In this document: piece by piece, positions 30,685 through 44,195 of the stretch
Layout: each line of letters starts with the position of its first letter
Position numbering within the stretch: the stretch's first letter is position 1
Made by a program: the position numbers and the translations under genes
Source of the DNA: Rhizophagus clarus
Lineage: Eukaryota > Glomeromycota > Glomeromycetes > Glomerales > Glomeraceae
Length of the DNA: 64,000 bases
NCBI GenBank assembly: GCA_015698045.1
Contig: BLAL01000027.1
Location: 188,501-252,500, forward strand
Reading direction: 5' to 3'
Notes under the pieces: generated by a model
Told to the model about the DNA's origin: nothing
Databases searched by the model: none
Seen by the model: only the letters and a program-made list of their open reading frames with translations

Positions 30685-33600
30685 AAAAGAAGCGTTCAAT
30701 AAAAGGAAATTCATTTAATTATTCCAAAGTTACTATAAATAAATGGAAAGTAATAAGAAAGAAAAAAAGAAATAATATTATTAATAATTTAAGTTACAGT
30801 GTTACAACAGGGTTTGATGATGCAAAAAAAAAAATGCACTGGTAATTATAAAGATTTTAGGTAAACAAACATAATCAATGAAATCAAAATATTTAATATT
30901 AATTCTTTGTAAAAAGACGTAATTTTATTTTGTAACTTTAAATAATAATTACAAATTAGGTCTCATTGAACAGATTAAACCTAATGTTATACAATACGTT
31001 TTGTTTCAGAACACAAAAATTCACTAACCGGTAATGAATCTTTTTGAAAATAAGGTTAGAAAAATTCTTTCTAAAAATAATAAATAATTTTCTTTTTTTC
31101 GAGGTGATTATTTAGATTGTTTAACCCGATACCGACGACACATGCATTAAAAAACCTGTGGGCTGGAACCCTTATCAAAAATATTATCAGTACAAAATTG
31201 AGAGATCGTTTAAAATTAAATATGTCAAAAATGGAAAATAAAACGTTCCGAAATTCTAATCAAGATCGCAATAAAGTGGCTACGACATGCAAAATTCATC
31301 CTTGTATTAATTGTGTTAAAATATACAAATTGACGATAATAATTATAATAATCGGATCATATAAAACCATATAAAATTTCCTTCTTAAATTAATACAAAG
31401 TATTATATTGTTTATTTACCAAGTTACAACCTATTGTTATTTAAGTCACACGATTCAATATTCGAACACGCGGTGAATTAGTCACAACTCACAAGCAACC
31501 GGCAAAACGTTTACGCGATCAACAACACAATAACTACAACTACGGTCAATAACTACAAACCAACAATAACTACAAATCACAATTGTTACCGTAATAACAT
31601 AACAATTATTATAACAATTGCAACACCTATCAATAACTATCAATAATATTAATAATAATAATATCAAATAATTATTAATTATAATAACTGCTCTCCTCCC
31701 TTCGGGGTGCCGGTGTATACATAATACCGATGGGATAACAACAAATCAACAATTACAATAACTATCATTACAAGGATTCAAGGAATCTTTCTTCTCGGGT
31801 CAACCTTTTACCATTTTGGAAGCATTATGACAAAAATATTTGAAAATTTTGTTATTTTTTTTAAAAAAGATGATATAATTTGTTACGCGGTTCCGTCTTA
31901 TATAATATATTAATATCTTACAATTATATCCAAATATATCTAATAAGTAAATTTTATTTTCTATTTTTGGATATTTAATTTAAGAATACAATTTTGGTAA
32001 GCATTTGGAACAATTTTGTTTGATATTAAATAAGCATTATAGAATCATTACGTTTGATATGATGGATGGGATATATATATTGGATATATTTCTTTCATCA
32101 AATCACAATTCACATACAAACAAAAAAAAAAAAAGAAAAAAGAAAAAAAAAAAAATTTCTATAATTAAAAGGAATTGGTGTTCAAGGGGGTGATTATAAT
32201 GTAGTTACAGCCATACAGCCTTACAGGTTATTACATGCCCCTGCAGGAAAATTTATGTAGCACTGTGGCACCAAAAATGTTTTCGTTAATCGTTTCTATT
32301 TATTTTTTCTTTTTTCTTATTTATTTTAAAAAAGAAAAAAAAAACTAAAAATATCAAAAAAAGATGGATATTATATTGTTCCATGTAAAGGATGTTGCAT
32401 ACCAAACGTTTGAGACAATGACATTTTACATTTGACATAATTTAAATTACTATAGACTTTATTTAGACATTATTTGTTACTAAAAATTTGATCCTATTTT
32501 CTTATTTTTATCCGAATATGCTTTTTGGTATATATGAAACATATTATGAAAGTACAGCATAATTGACATGCGATTAAATCTACATAACATTAATTCTTAT
32601 TTTTAATATGATTTCAACTCAAAGAATATTATCATCACCTATTCACTGATTTTTAACCAGAATGAATATTATCACAACATATTCACAAATTGTTTTTAGT
32701 AAATAATTTTTAACCCAAGGAATAAAGAAATCCCAATTATCACCACCTTATTCGGGATATTCATTCATGTTTAATTCTAAATGCGTTAACTTCGGAGTTC
32801 AAAGTATTATTTAATAAAAATTATACACATGGTTCGGAAAAGGTTTGAAAATCCATATAACTTCGCCGAAAAATTATTTCACCGAATTTGTTGATTGACA
32901 TGATCATCATTTGATGCCAAAATATTGTATCTATTATTAGCAACTTGGTGTTGGAAATAAAAAATCGTCAATAATCGTCATTTTTCGGAGTTGGTCAAAT
33001 CCAGAATTTTCCCGTTATAAGAAAAAAAAAATCAGGTAAAATATGTGCCGGGTAAGTTCGGGTAATGAGCTGTTGCGAAATATTTCTAAATCCGGTTCGT
33101 TTTCGAAAGCGCCTGCCAATCTGTTAATCTTTTGAACCTGAAAAACCCAATGATAAAAGCTTAACAAACCAATAATTAATTTACACGAAAATTTTATTGA
33201 ATAATAAGACTTGAATCACTATTATTATAACGACATTTAAAATGACAACGTTAAAAGCAAAGTCAAAACCTATTTTTAGCTTGCAAGTAGATCGTTTGCA
33301 AATATTGTTATTATATTTATATTACGAAATCATAAAAGATTATGGATATCGTATTGTTTGCAAAAAAATTTAATATCATTTTTGGAGATGTTTAAATTTG
33401 TGATTTAAACAAAGTATTTTGTGATATGTGATTTGATATTTGTAAACTTTTTTTGACTTATGGTTATATCACATAAAGTTACAAAGTTTCATAGAACGTC
33501 ATACGCCAAGAAATACCAAAAGTGCATTTTCGTCATACACGTAAAAAGACGTATCACGAATCACGATCAATGATCGTATGATTGGATTATAAAATACTCA

Positions 33601-35122
33601 TTTAAAGTGCAATCAGAAATAATCATGCAATTTGGCGTGCTCCTGTTCTTTGTTGGAAATATTTATTAAATCAAATCATAGTGGCAAATATCGAACGGAC
33701 ACTGCCTCAATCTTAAAAAACAATTCGTCAAAGAAAATTGATTGCTGTAAAAGTAGAACAATATGAAAAAAAAAAAAGGAATATTAATATTATTTATTCT
33801 CGACAACGATAACCATGTATTTAACTGCGGCAGGCGTAGCAAACCGCAGTTATTACGTTTACTCGGATTACTAATAATCCAGATTTATTTTTAGCCTTTT
33901 TTTTTTCATCATTGCTCCGGATCTCGATGTTTTGGAAAAAAAACTTTTTTATAAATCTTTTGTTGCTTACCATTTTTGTTATGTTCCTGGGAAAAAAAAA
34001 AAAATATTTTAGCCCTATTCCACCTTTTTCTTATTATCTGAATAAAAAAAAAATTTTTTTTTTTTTTTTTGTTCTTTTGGCTTTTGTTTATATAATATTG
34101 CATGTAACATTCTATCTTTATATAAACGATTTCCATTTATTTTACACCGTGATTTCTATGTTAAAATTATTAAATGAAGTGGGCAATTCTACAAAGATGA
34201 TTGATTATCATTATCAAAAACCATAATTTTCACGCGCCCAGTACGCGGCCCATTAAAGATATGCATGATAACGATGCAATACTTTAGACATGATTTTCTT
34301 TCTATTTTTGAATTCGACAATAACAACTACTGTACTTTTATTTTACATTTAACGAAAAAAAAATTTTTTGTACCATCCTTTAAATATTGATTGTAATGTT
34401 TATGTAAATATTAGTTTATTATTTCGTTTCCAATTATGACATGAATCATTTATATATTGTGATTACATACACGAAATTTAGTAGGTCATAAAATAGTTTC
34501 TCAGCCAGAACTTACCACATTAAAATATAGCTTTGTAGATATTAGGACAAAAATTTGTAAACTGAAGTAATTTAAAGCGTACGAATATTCATACATACAT
34601 ATATCGATTTTGTTTGGCGCAAAAATGCAATTTATTATCGAAAAGATATAAACAAATATTCAAATTCATTAATTATTTTCCTTTTCTTTTTCTTATTACA
34701 TAAAGTGATCCTGATATCTCTGCTTGACTCTACCAATAGTAGAATGAGTAGTTTTTCGAAATAATTTCTGGATTAGAGTTTCATTCCAACTACTTAGATT
34801 GCAGGATTTTGTGATTGATAAAAGACTTTGAAGGTTAAGGTTACTATTAATTTTGATAGTAAGATTAAGTTAGTTGATAAAAAGCTTTGAAAATTGCTAT
34901 TAATCTTTGATAACAATAGTTTGGATTAAATTTATAAATTATAACGCCTGCCCGAATTAATTCCTGCTCGAATTATGATATCTCATGTCCATTTCCGAGA
35001 TAATCTTTAATAATATTTTAGTTCTTATAATAAATTTAGTTCTTATAATAAAAAGCGAATATATATTTTCACGGATTCAAATTTTGATCAAAGATGCACC
35101 AAGAAATGAGAAATAATAGGAA

Positions 35123-35382
35123 AGATGCGCTGAGAAATAATTGAAATAATCTCCTATACAAGATAATCCTCAATATTAGTAATAAAATTTGTTCTTATAA
35201 TAAAAAGCGTTCAAAATCACATATATTTTCATTATTGACCAAAGATGCCCTGAGATAAATAAATATATATATATTAAAATGATGCCCTGAGAAAGATGCG
35301 CTGGAAAATAATTGGAATAATTTCCTATACAAGATAATCCTCAATATTAGTAATAAATTTTGTTCTCATATAATAAAAAGCG
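35123..35382. repeat. Direct repeat pair, offset 173 bp
   Basis: Two well-matched copies of about 86 bp each (35,123-35,209 and 35,296-35,382), including CCTATACAAGATAATCCTCA and GTTCTTATAATAAAAAGCG, separated by AAGATGCCCTGAG-type spacer. Similar shorter pieces occur at about 35,020-35,115. Confidence 0.75.
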
Positions 35383-36359
35383 CTAGAAATAATTGGAATA
35401 TCTTAAAAAACAATTAGAATTAGTTATATCCGCATATTGCGTGTATATTCCTTGATCGACAGACGTATGAATTCCGCTTAAACTAAAATTTAAGGAATTT
35501 TGAAACTAAAACAAAAAAAAATTTAAGAAATTTTGAAACTAAAAAAAAAAATTCAAATTTAAACCAAAAAAAAAAAAAAAGAAATTCTTAAAAACCGAAT
35601 TAATTTTAATGTTAATCCTTGGGAACTTTTTAAAATTAGATTCTTACCATAAATTACATACTTCGACAAATTAAAAGTTGAGTCGTTGATTAATTAACGT
35701 CAAAAACGAAGGTGACCATAATAAAAAATTATTATTATAAAATTGGTTACATTAATTTGTCAGAATTACGTCCTTATATCATTACGTCAAATTTTTCCTG
35801 TATATTTAATAAAAAATCATGAGAGGTTAAAAATAAATAAATATTATGATGGTATTGCCCTCCAATCCCCAGAATGAGATCGTTATTGATCTAAAATATA
35901 TCGGGCCCTGAATACAAATACACAAGTGTAAATATTAACAATTAATAATTATTATCTATCTAGTTTTCTTTTGGTAACAAAAGAAAAAAATTTTTATTTA
36001 TTTTTTATTTATAATCAATTACCAACCAATATTCACTACAATTGAGATAATTACGATAATCAATTTTTTTTAAAAAAAAAAAGGATTGATTTCTTTTTAT
36101 ATAAATGAAAGGGAGAGGAACTTATTATACTAACATTACTAATCTTGATTATTAATTCATCAAGGTTTTTTTTCAGTATCACGCAAACGCTAAAAGAAAT
36201 CGTTTACGTATCTTTCTTTTAAAAAAAAAGAAAATGTTAATCAAATGAAACGATACGATCCAAATTTGGAAACAAAAAAATTGTTAATACGAAAAATGTG
36301 AAACAATTCAAAATAAAAAAATCTCCCCTTTCAAACCTCTGAAAAGTAATTTAATAAAA

Positions 36360-36462
36360 ATGAAATTGGAAAAGAAGAAAAAAGAGAAAGAGAAAAGAAA
36401 AGAGAAGAGAAGAAAAGAGAAGAGAAGAAAGAGAAGAGAAGAAAGAGAAGAGAAGAAAGAGA
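36360..36462. repeat. GAAGA/GAGAA purine tract
   Basis: About 100 bp of AGAAGAAAGAGAAGAG repeats, almost pure purine on the plus strand. The Ser/Phe/Leu ORF opposite it is an artefact. Confidence 0.85.
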
Positions 36463-38215
36463 AGGTTTACCAGAATTAAAAAAAAATTTTTTTTTTTCTA
36501 CATATCCGGTGATTAATAGCAACATATCGATATCCGGTGATTGTTATAATAAAATTATCCGATTGATATACCCTTTTTTTAATATTTAAAAAGAAAATAA
36601 AATATAAACTATAAAGTAAAATATTCTCTATTTAAATCGATTAAAACAATTTTAACCATCATTTTTTTTTTACCCAATAATTTAAACCGGGAATAATAAG
36701 AAAGAATCTATTGTTGTTTTTGTGTGTTGTTTTGTGTTGTTTTTGTTTGTGAAAATGAGAAATTAATTTATATTATATATAAATTTTTTTTTTTTTTTCA
36801 TTTAACAATAAGGCAAGTACTAATAGTAATATGTATTAATACAAATAAAGATTCTTAAATAAAATTCCAAATTTATAACCATTCAAACAATAATTGAAGT
36901 TTCACCCCTTCATAACTCGCTTTGAATAGGCGCAGGATTTTCTCGATCCAAAACTATCTGAAAACTCCGGTTAAAATTAAAATTAAACCTTTTTAAGTAA
37001 TCTTGCGTAAGGATTATATCATGTGATGATCATTATAGGCTACTTTTTTGTTTTTGGGAAATTATCAAAGAGACATTTTAATTGGATCAAATATGCTAAT
37101 TTAATTTTACCAAAAAAAGTAATGATTGGTATAAAGATCTTTCGATGTCGCAGTAATCGGTAATCGGAATTCATTGTAAAGTAATACTCAAAATAAATAA
37201 ACAAACACATGATTTATTTGTTTACTTATTTACAAGTCATGCATACACATATGTATAACAAAAACCTCACAAGCCACACCTATGGATCATCATCATCATT
37301 CGAAAAAAAGGAAGGTTCTATAAAATTCCATATTAGTTAACAAACACTTGCTAATTTTTTCTTACTTTCATATGTTCCTACTTCACCGTAATTATCTTCC
37401 AATTACACTTTTTTTTTTTTTTCTCGTTATCGGAATTCTACCTCCTAAAATAATATTTTTTTAAAAAAGTGTGCTACAAAGAAAAAAAAAGCAATGATAA
37501 GTAATCACCGGATTTCTTTGTTTAATAAACCCAATATTTATAATAATAATATATAATATATTTTTGCCTCAATAATAAATGCCTATCTGAGAGCCACATC
37601 ACACGTTCAACAGAAAAAAAATAATAATAAAATTCTCAAAATCATTTTAACTCAAATAAAGACATTGTTTATTCATCTGGAACCTTACTCTTCTCATTCC
37701 GGTATTAATGATAACAAAATAGGGGAGGATGGGTTTTGTTGAATTGTAATGAACATGTTAGAATGATGAAAAAAAAATCCAAAAAAAAAAAAATGCAGAA
37801 TAGAAACTAAAATAGAATCTAAACCTAATTAAAAGAGAGAAAAAAAAAAGAAGTTCAAAAAAAGAATGAATTAATTACTAAATAAACAATGGGGGAAACC
37901 AATTTTCTCTTTTTTTTCTTTTTTAAATAAAAAAAAGAATCGGGAAACCTTTAAAAAAATGTTCAAAAAATTGTTCAGAAAATTGTTCAAAAATTGTTCG
38001 AATAGTCCAAAATATATAACAAAAAAAAAAATTGATAGGCATCGATTAAAAGAAAGAAGAATAAAAGAATAATTTTTTGAAAATTCTTTCATGGTTAAGG
38101 AGATCAAGAAAAAAAAGAGGAAATTACAAAATAAAACTATTTTACAAAGAAAAAAAATAAATGCTTAATAGGAATGAAACCAATCCTTTTAAAAATCTTC
38201 TTTTAAATCTCTTCT

Positions 38216-39383
38216 CTAACCCTGTACTTTACACTCTGCCGCCTGGGGTTGTTGCAGGGTTTTCTCAAATTGGGCTACTACGTGTTGATTTTCGGCGGTT
38301 ACTTCGGAACCTGAAATGTTTTGAAATTGATTACGTAATAAAATTGACCAACTTTTGTACGCGTCTTCTCCTATAAACAAATTGTAATCTATAAGAGTAA
38401 GAAACCGTCTTTCAATAACATTTATCTCCCGAACAGGAAGACCGCATATCTTTGACCAAGCGTTATTAGCGTAATTTCTGTCTTGAAGGTATTTTGATGC
38501 TACGATAAGAGATGCAAGAAACATGCGACGTCCACAAGTAGCTGGATCACTACTACCATTACTACTACTATTGTTATCACTATTATCCTTAGAATTATTC
38601 AATGTCCAACGATCAGGATTAAGCCAAAGAAACGTTATTTGAGGCTTTATTCTCATAAGATAAAACAAAGCAGTTTGAAGAGTTGACCAAGAAGTTCTGG
38701 ATCTACGTAAAGTTTCTTGAATAAATAAACGAAGCGGAATAACCTGCGAGTTAAGATGAACGGGAAAATTAATCCAAATTACGTTTATGATGTTCACGGT
38801 CGTATCTAAATGAATTAATAAATAAATAAATAAAAAAAAATATATATATAAATATAAAAAAAAAATTAATAATTTAATTAACCTCTTACCAACAAGATTT
38901 TCAACTAAAGCATTTTTACGATAATTTTTTACATCATACTTTTTTGCATTCTCACACGGTATGTCATCTGATGATGAGGATGAAGCTGATAACACTGACG
39001 ATGGCTGATGATGATGCACGATTTCATGGGAAAGGTGGTTGTTATCTGTGGCGTGGATAATCATTCCATTTTTATCATTTTCCGGAATGTGAGTCACCAT
39101 GCATGAGATCCCATTTTGGACAGTCCCATTCCACGCTATTACTATTGAGGGAGAAACTTTATTATTAGTTATGCAGAAAAATATATATTATATTATTTTA
39201 TATTATGAAAAGGAGGAAGAAGAGGAAAGAGAAAATATATAGATAGAATAATATATACAATAATATATACATTCAAAGGAGAAAAAAAAAAGATGGTTTT
39301 TTCTTAAAAAAAAAAAAAAAAAAAAAAAATTATTAAATACCTTTGGGATGAGTATCTATACTATGTTGTAATACACTTATCAT
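38216..39383 (-). CDS. Pcl/Pas1-type cyclin, three exons
   Basis: Proposed exons (minus strand): 39341-39383 (43 nt, MISVLQHSIDTHPK), 38890-39141 and 38216-38805, giving 294 residues. Junctions are CAAAG|GTATTT to CAATAG|TA, and GTTG|GTAAGAG to TTTAG|AT, and all keep frame. Without splicing, the second intron (38806-38889) would insert an implausible Phe/Tyr/Leu run, so splicing there is well supported. The cyclin box shows VIPLRLFIQETLRRSRTSWS, TCGRRMFLASLIVASKYLQD, WSKICGLPVREINVIERRFL and TLIDYNLFIGEDAYKSW, as in Pho85/Pas1-associated cyclins. It should pair with a Pho85/Cdk5-like kinase. A Ser/Asn-rich insertion lies inside the box, and the N-terminus is Ser/His-rich. Confidence 0.88.
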
Positions 39384-42311
39384 TGTGTCTACTAAAATAT
39401 ATGATAAAGAGTAAGGTTCAAATGAATAAACAATATAACATAAGAGAAATGGACTCTGCTGTCAACGCAGAATAATTTTTCGCCTTTTTTTTAGACTTTA
39501 TTCAAGAGTTAAAAAAATTATTTGTAAATGTAATTTATTTACGAGGAAATATGATATTCAAAAAAAAAAAAAAGAATTTTTATGTCAGACGAAGTGCTTT
39601 TTATAATTGTCAAAAATTACGTACGCAGCAAAATTACTGCGTCTGCGTAAATTGGCTGAAATAACTTTGCCGGATAATTCCGCATTAAGTTGATCATACA
39701 TAGCCACCTACTTTAATATTGTTTATCACGTGCTCTGATGACTCACTTTTTTTTGAATTCCATCATTCGAGATATCTGTTGATTGTGTATACTGGTTTTA
39801 TCCCCAATTTGGGAACTAAAGTAAAACATTAAAATTTTAATTCTCTTACATGAGAATAATGAGTCACTTGAGAAAAAAAAAATATATATATTCATTTATT
39901 CTAAGTAAGGAAATATAATATTTACTACTATTAGCTTCAAGGTGAAACTAAATATACACATACAAAGTATTTACTAGACAAAGGCCGATATATCACAGGT
40001 AAGACCATGATGTATTGTAACGAAACCAAAACTTTTAGAATTCTCCAAGTTTCCGTTCCATGTATCAAGAAGAATAATAATAAAGAAACACCTTTCAAAA
40101 AGGCAGGGGTTTAATTTTAATTGTTATGATTAAATAATCGGTTGCGAACCAAATAAATATAATTAATAAAATAAAATAAAAAAGAAGTATTCCGGACAAG
40201 GAGAGAAATTCTATTGTGAAAATTTAAAAATAAATAAATCTGCGGCTCGAAAATCCTTATCCATTGGAAATTGATGATGCAATAAAACGTGATATTTACG
40301 GCACAATTTGTTCAGATTTTTTTGCATATGGCTATTTTATGGCTTAATTTCAGCCCCGAAAGGGATGATAATATGATATGTTTAGCCGCAGGTTTATTCG
40401 ATAGATAGGTAAACAATTATGATAATAAAAAAAGAGATTAAGATTTTATCAAAGGAAAAATGCGGCAGGCATTTATTCATTTATATCACAATTAATCTAT
40501 TTTTCAATCACTAATTTATATTATAGTTAATCATCTTTTGTAATTGTGCATAAAAATTTATGATTAATTTTGATTAAGCATATTTAAACTTTGCCCCGCA
40601 GCTGAAATTCAAAATTTCCTATATACATAACCATACACACATATACATTACATTAATAATAATATATTATTAATAATAATAATAAAGAATAACACGGAAT
40701 CAAACTGCGCTAGTATGAAACTTATTGTAGTTAGCTGCGCTGTTTATCGGGTTATAAAAAGTCATTCGATAATCATATTATACTGTATATTTCGAAAAAA
40801 GATTCAAACAATCATAAAAAATCATATTCATGGAATTCGACGAATTATTTATTGTCTCTATACAATTTGAAAAATATTGACTTTAAAGGTAATAATTACG
40901 TATCGTGTTCCGTATTTCTATTTCGAAGGTTCTTTTCTTAAAACGATTTAATTAATTTAAGATTTAAAAAAAAAAAACGTATGTTCAAAGAAAATTTCTC
41001 TCGCGATTCGTTACGCTTCCATTTTAAGGATTTATAATATTCTTTAAGATGTGATTCGACAGATTCTTCTATCATCCGATATTCAGTATCTGTTTGGTTC
41101 AAACTAATAATGACTCACCTTCAAATACTTCCATTTTTGTCACATTACTTATTTTAGTAATAATGCCTGATTTCATTATCTTGTGAAACAATGAAAATCT
41201 GGCCATTTAGTATTTACTTAACGCCAAGAATTTTTCACTCTATGTAGAAATTCTATTTATGTAATGATCATAAATGATTTTACCCTTTTTAAAATTTTAT
41301 TTTTTCTATTTTTTGTTTGGTTATCACTTTTTTTTCGTTAAAAAAAGAAATCTTAAGAATTTTCAATGTGTGACGATGGAAATGTCTAGGATTATCGAGA
41401 TTCGGTCGAAATAATTACATAATTATGTACATTGTTTGCTCCTTCTGTATCACCATAAAATTTTTTTTTTTAAAAAAAAAAATAGAAAGTCTTTTAATCC
41501 GATCGAATTTACTAGAAAAGAAGAAGAAAAAGGAAAAAAAAAAAAAAATTTTTTTTTTTTTTTCTTTCCTTTTAATTTTAATTTTCATTACCTTTTCTTT
41601 GTTAGTTTTATCCCGATGTAACATATTTAAAAAATATTTGTGGGATAAAAGTTTAGGACAAATTACCTAATTAAGCTTCACCTGATTATTGATCGTATCA
41701 GATCTCTGATAACCGTAATGCAGAATTAACGATATTTGGTGTCGTCCCCCTTATTACTTTTTTCTTTATGGAATTTATAGGGCGTAAATAGAAACGTAAC
41801 ACAAAGCCGAATTTTTTGACAGGTGTAACGGTTTTTTTTGACAAATTAAATTTCTTAAAAAATTCATCCCAAACTATACACGCAAACAATAACTAATCTG
41901 TAATTAAATTAGATCAAAAAAATTTAGAAAAAAAAAACTTTATTATTAAAAAATTTCTCCGTTTTTTTTTGGTTTTTTTTTGAAAAATAATAAGAAAAAA
42001 TTGAAATTAATCTATTCTAATTATTTTTATTATTAAAAAAAAAAAAAAAAGAAAATTTAATATTTAATCTCTCCCTTCCCTAAGATTTGAACGAAATAAT
42101 AGAGATAAAGAGGGAGAGAGAGAGAGAGAGAGAGACAAGTCAGTACAAGTCAGTATAAGTATCAGTACGGTATAAATTAGTACAAGTTTCAGTATAAGTA
42201 GTATAAGTATCAGTGTATAAGTTAGCAGTACAAGTCAGAAAATTAATTAAAATAAATTAATAAATATCATTTTTTAAAATATCTAATTCATCTATTTTTT
42301 TTTTTTTTTTA
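39384..42311. other. Intergenic DNA, no gene supported
   Basis: A 2.9-kb gap between two minus-strand genes. It contains T13A11 (41,459-41,482) and A15T16-type (about 41,533-41,563) tracts. ORFs near 41,415-41,670 are homopolymer artefacts, and the 63-residue ORF at 41,698-41,889 has no family signal. Confidence 0.5.
42108..42240. repeat. (GA)n microsatellite followed by CAGTATAAGT repeats
   Basis: About 13 GA dinucleotides at 42,110-42,135, then degenerate CAGTACAAGT/CAGTATAAGT units to about 42,240, just downstream of the fucosyltransferase-like gene. Confidence 0.85.
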
Positions 42312-43819
42312 TTACCAATGAGTAATCAAATTTAATAATCTTTCATTTCCTTCATTCATCAATTCGGTTCTCGAATTTGTAACAGCCAAGATAAAATCAT
42401 CTTTATAATTGATTCCACAACCTGGAGGATTCGTTAAAAAATAATCCGAATTAATAGCAATTAATTTATCTAAAATTCCATTAATTCCACGTCCATTAAA
42501 TTCTCTTGTATTCTCTCGAATATTAACATTCTTTAAAAGATTATTAAAAGATTTCATCGATCTCCAAGTATTTAATTTTATTGTAGAATTTAAAATATCC
42601 ATTGCCTTATGATGATCCTCGGGTGGAACTTGACCAAAAGAAGAATCTAATGGATAATCCGTGGTAAGATAAACATTCTCAATTCCTAAACTTGTCTTAA
42701 TTCTCTTTAAAGTTTCTACCAAACGTTGAGCGCAATCAGGTAATTGAGATGTAGGAAAAGCATTTTCCATACGCCAATAAATTGATATAAAAGGTTGTAA
42801 ATCATTAATTATTCTATCAGCTTCTTGTAAAATACGTTTAGAATATTCTATTTTAGGAAGATTCTTGGAGAAGAAAGGTTTTCTTATTTCATGATTTAAT
42901 AAAATAATTTCTTCATCAATTTCATTTAAATTATCTAATAAAAATTTAGAAAATTGAGAACGAGTTTCATCTAATATCCAAAATCCTTTACCAGTACGAA
43001 TCTTTTTAAATATACTATCATTATTAAATTTCATTTCAAATTGATTTAAACAATTTTTCTTTTGAATTAATTCTATAGATGAGGATTTTTGATTTACTAT
43101 ATTGATGGTAGAATTTGTTCCACCTCTCGCGATATAAATATGTTGAGTAGTTGGTTTTTCATGTCTTAATTTGGTCCATCTTTTAAAATTTTCTTGAGTG
43201 ATAAAAGATGCGTGAGGATATTCTTTTAATAGTGAATCAATGGAATAATAAAAATTAAAAGGAAATTTTCTACATGATGAAATTCTTGAATTTCCTACAT
43301 TCGTTAATACCATGGTACGATTTAATTCTTTAGCCAATTGAATAAAATTTCTCATATGTTGATTGGCCAAATTTTCTTCATCAGGTTGATTATAAACGAA
43401 TAAGAATTTACATTTATCACTTCCACAATATCTTTGATTGATTTCTTCATCACTCATTAATAATACATTATCACCAACATTGGTTTGATTATCTGAATGA
43501 ATCACTGTCGTAACATTTCCATCATCATCAATTTCTATCGTTATGGAAGGATCGTCATATGAAACCTTAATTACAAAAAAGAATTTAAAGTTAATTAATG
43601 ATAATTAATGATAAGGTGATAAAGTTTAATGATAATTCCAAATTTAATCAAACTTACAGTTTTGTTGTGTTTTTTAGGATTAATGATTCCTTTTGCTGTA
43701 TCATCATCATAAAAAATATATCCAACCACAACTAATAATACGAAGAAATATAAAACACTTCTTTTCAAACATTGATGAGCTACGAAATAAGGTTGTGGAA
43801 AGGTTTCTTTTGAATTCAT
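42312..43819 (-). CDS. O-fucosyltransferase-like type II membrane protein, two exons
   Basis: Exons 43658-43819 and 42312-43565 (minus) are separated by a 92-bp GT-AG intron in phase 0, giving 471 residues. A short cytoplasmic N-terminus (MNSKETFPQPYFVAHQCLKR) precedes one hydrophobic anchor (SVLYFFVLLVVVGYIFY), so it is a Golgi/ER-type type II topology. The luminal part has several NxT/S glycosylation sites and the block FISIYWRMEN at about 313-322, resembling the GDP-fucose-binding (I)HWRxE motif of protein O-fucosyltransferase-like families with Tyr in place of His. Near the C-terminus SDYFLTNPPGCG fits the conserved terminal loop. Donor and acceptor specificity are unknown. Activity is uncertain because of the His-to-Tyr change. 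Confidence 0.75.
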
Positions 43820-43838
43820 TATTGATATTATTGTTGTG

Positions 43839-43872
<34 letters not shown>

Positions 43873-44161
43873 ATATTAAACTATAATTATATATTGTCTT
43901 ATATATTTCTTATGTATTCTTATGTTTCTTATATTAGAACTTAAAAAAAAAACTTTTTTTCTTACGAACGAAATAATAATAATATTAAAACGTTACGTTT
44001 AAAATATAAAATAATAAGTTATGTAGTAAATATTATTTACAGGTTATTAATTATTTACAAACAAAAAAATTTTGTGTATATCGACCGTTTTTTTTTTTTT
44101 TTTTGCTGTTTACAAAGACATTTATTATACGTGATAAAAAGAAGCAGTTCCACTCTAATCC

Positions 44162-44195
<34 letters not shown>

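Larger units (their letters stand above)
29829..38215. other. Long intergenic region with scattered simple repeats
   Basis: An 8.4-kb gap with no convincing gene. ORFs at 31,117-31,374 and 33,912-34,226 are short, homopolymer-driven and lack family signals. It holds TnAn tracts (30,581-30,604), a poly-A run (about 30,643-30,680), AATAACTACAAC-type repeats (31,500-31,680), a TAACTGCGG/CCGCAGTTA hairpin near 33,820-33,852, a tandem duplication (35,123-35,382) and a GA-rich tract (36,360-36,462). Non-coding RNAs cannot be excluded. Confidence 0.5.

Noticed and set aside
31117..31374. 85-residue plus-strand ORF
   Set aside because: Ends in an Ile run from simple repeat, with no recognisable motif or promoter; too weak to call.
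31690..31740. GC-rich hairpin (CCCTTCGGGG, CGGTGTATACATAATACCG) as a tRNA or structured RNA
   Set aside because: No cloverleaf, anticodon arm or B-box match; too short to call.
33912..34226. 104-residue hydrophobic ORF
   Set aside because: Interrupted by Lys and Phe homopolymers from A/T tracts; composition alone explains it.
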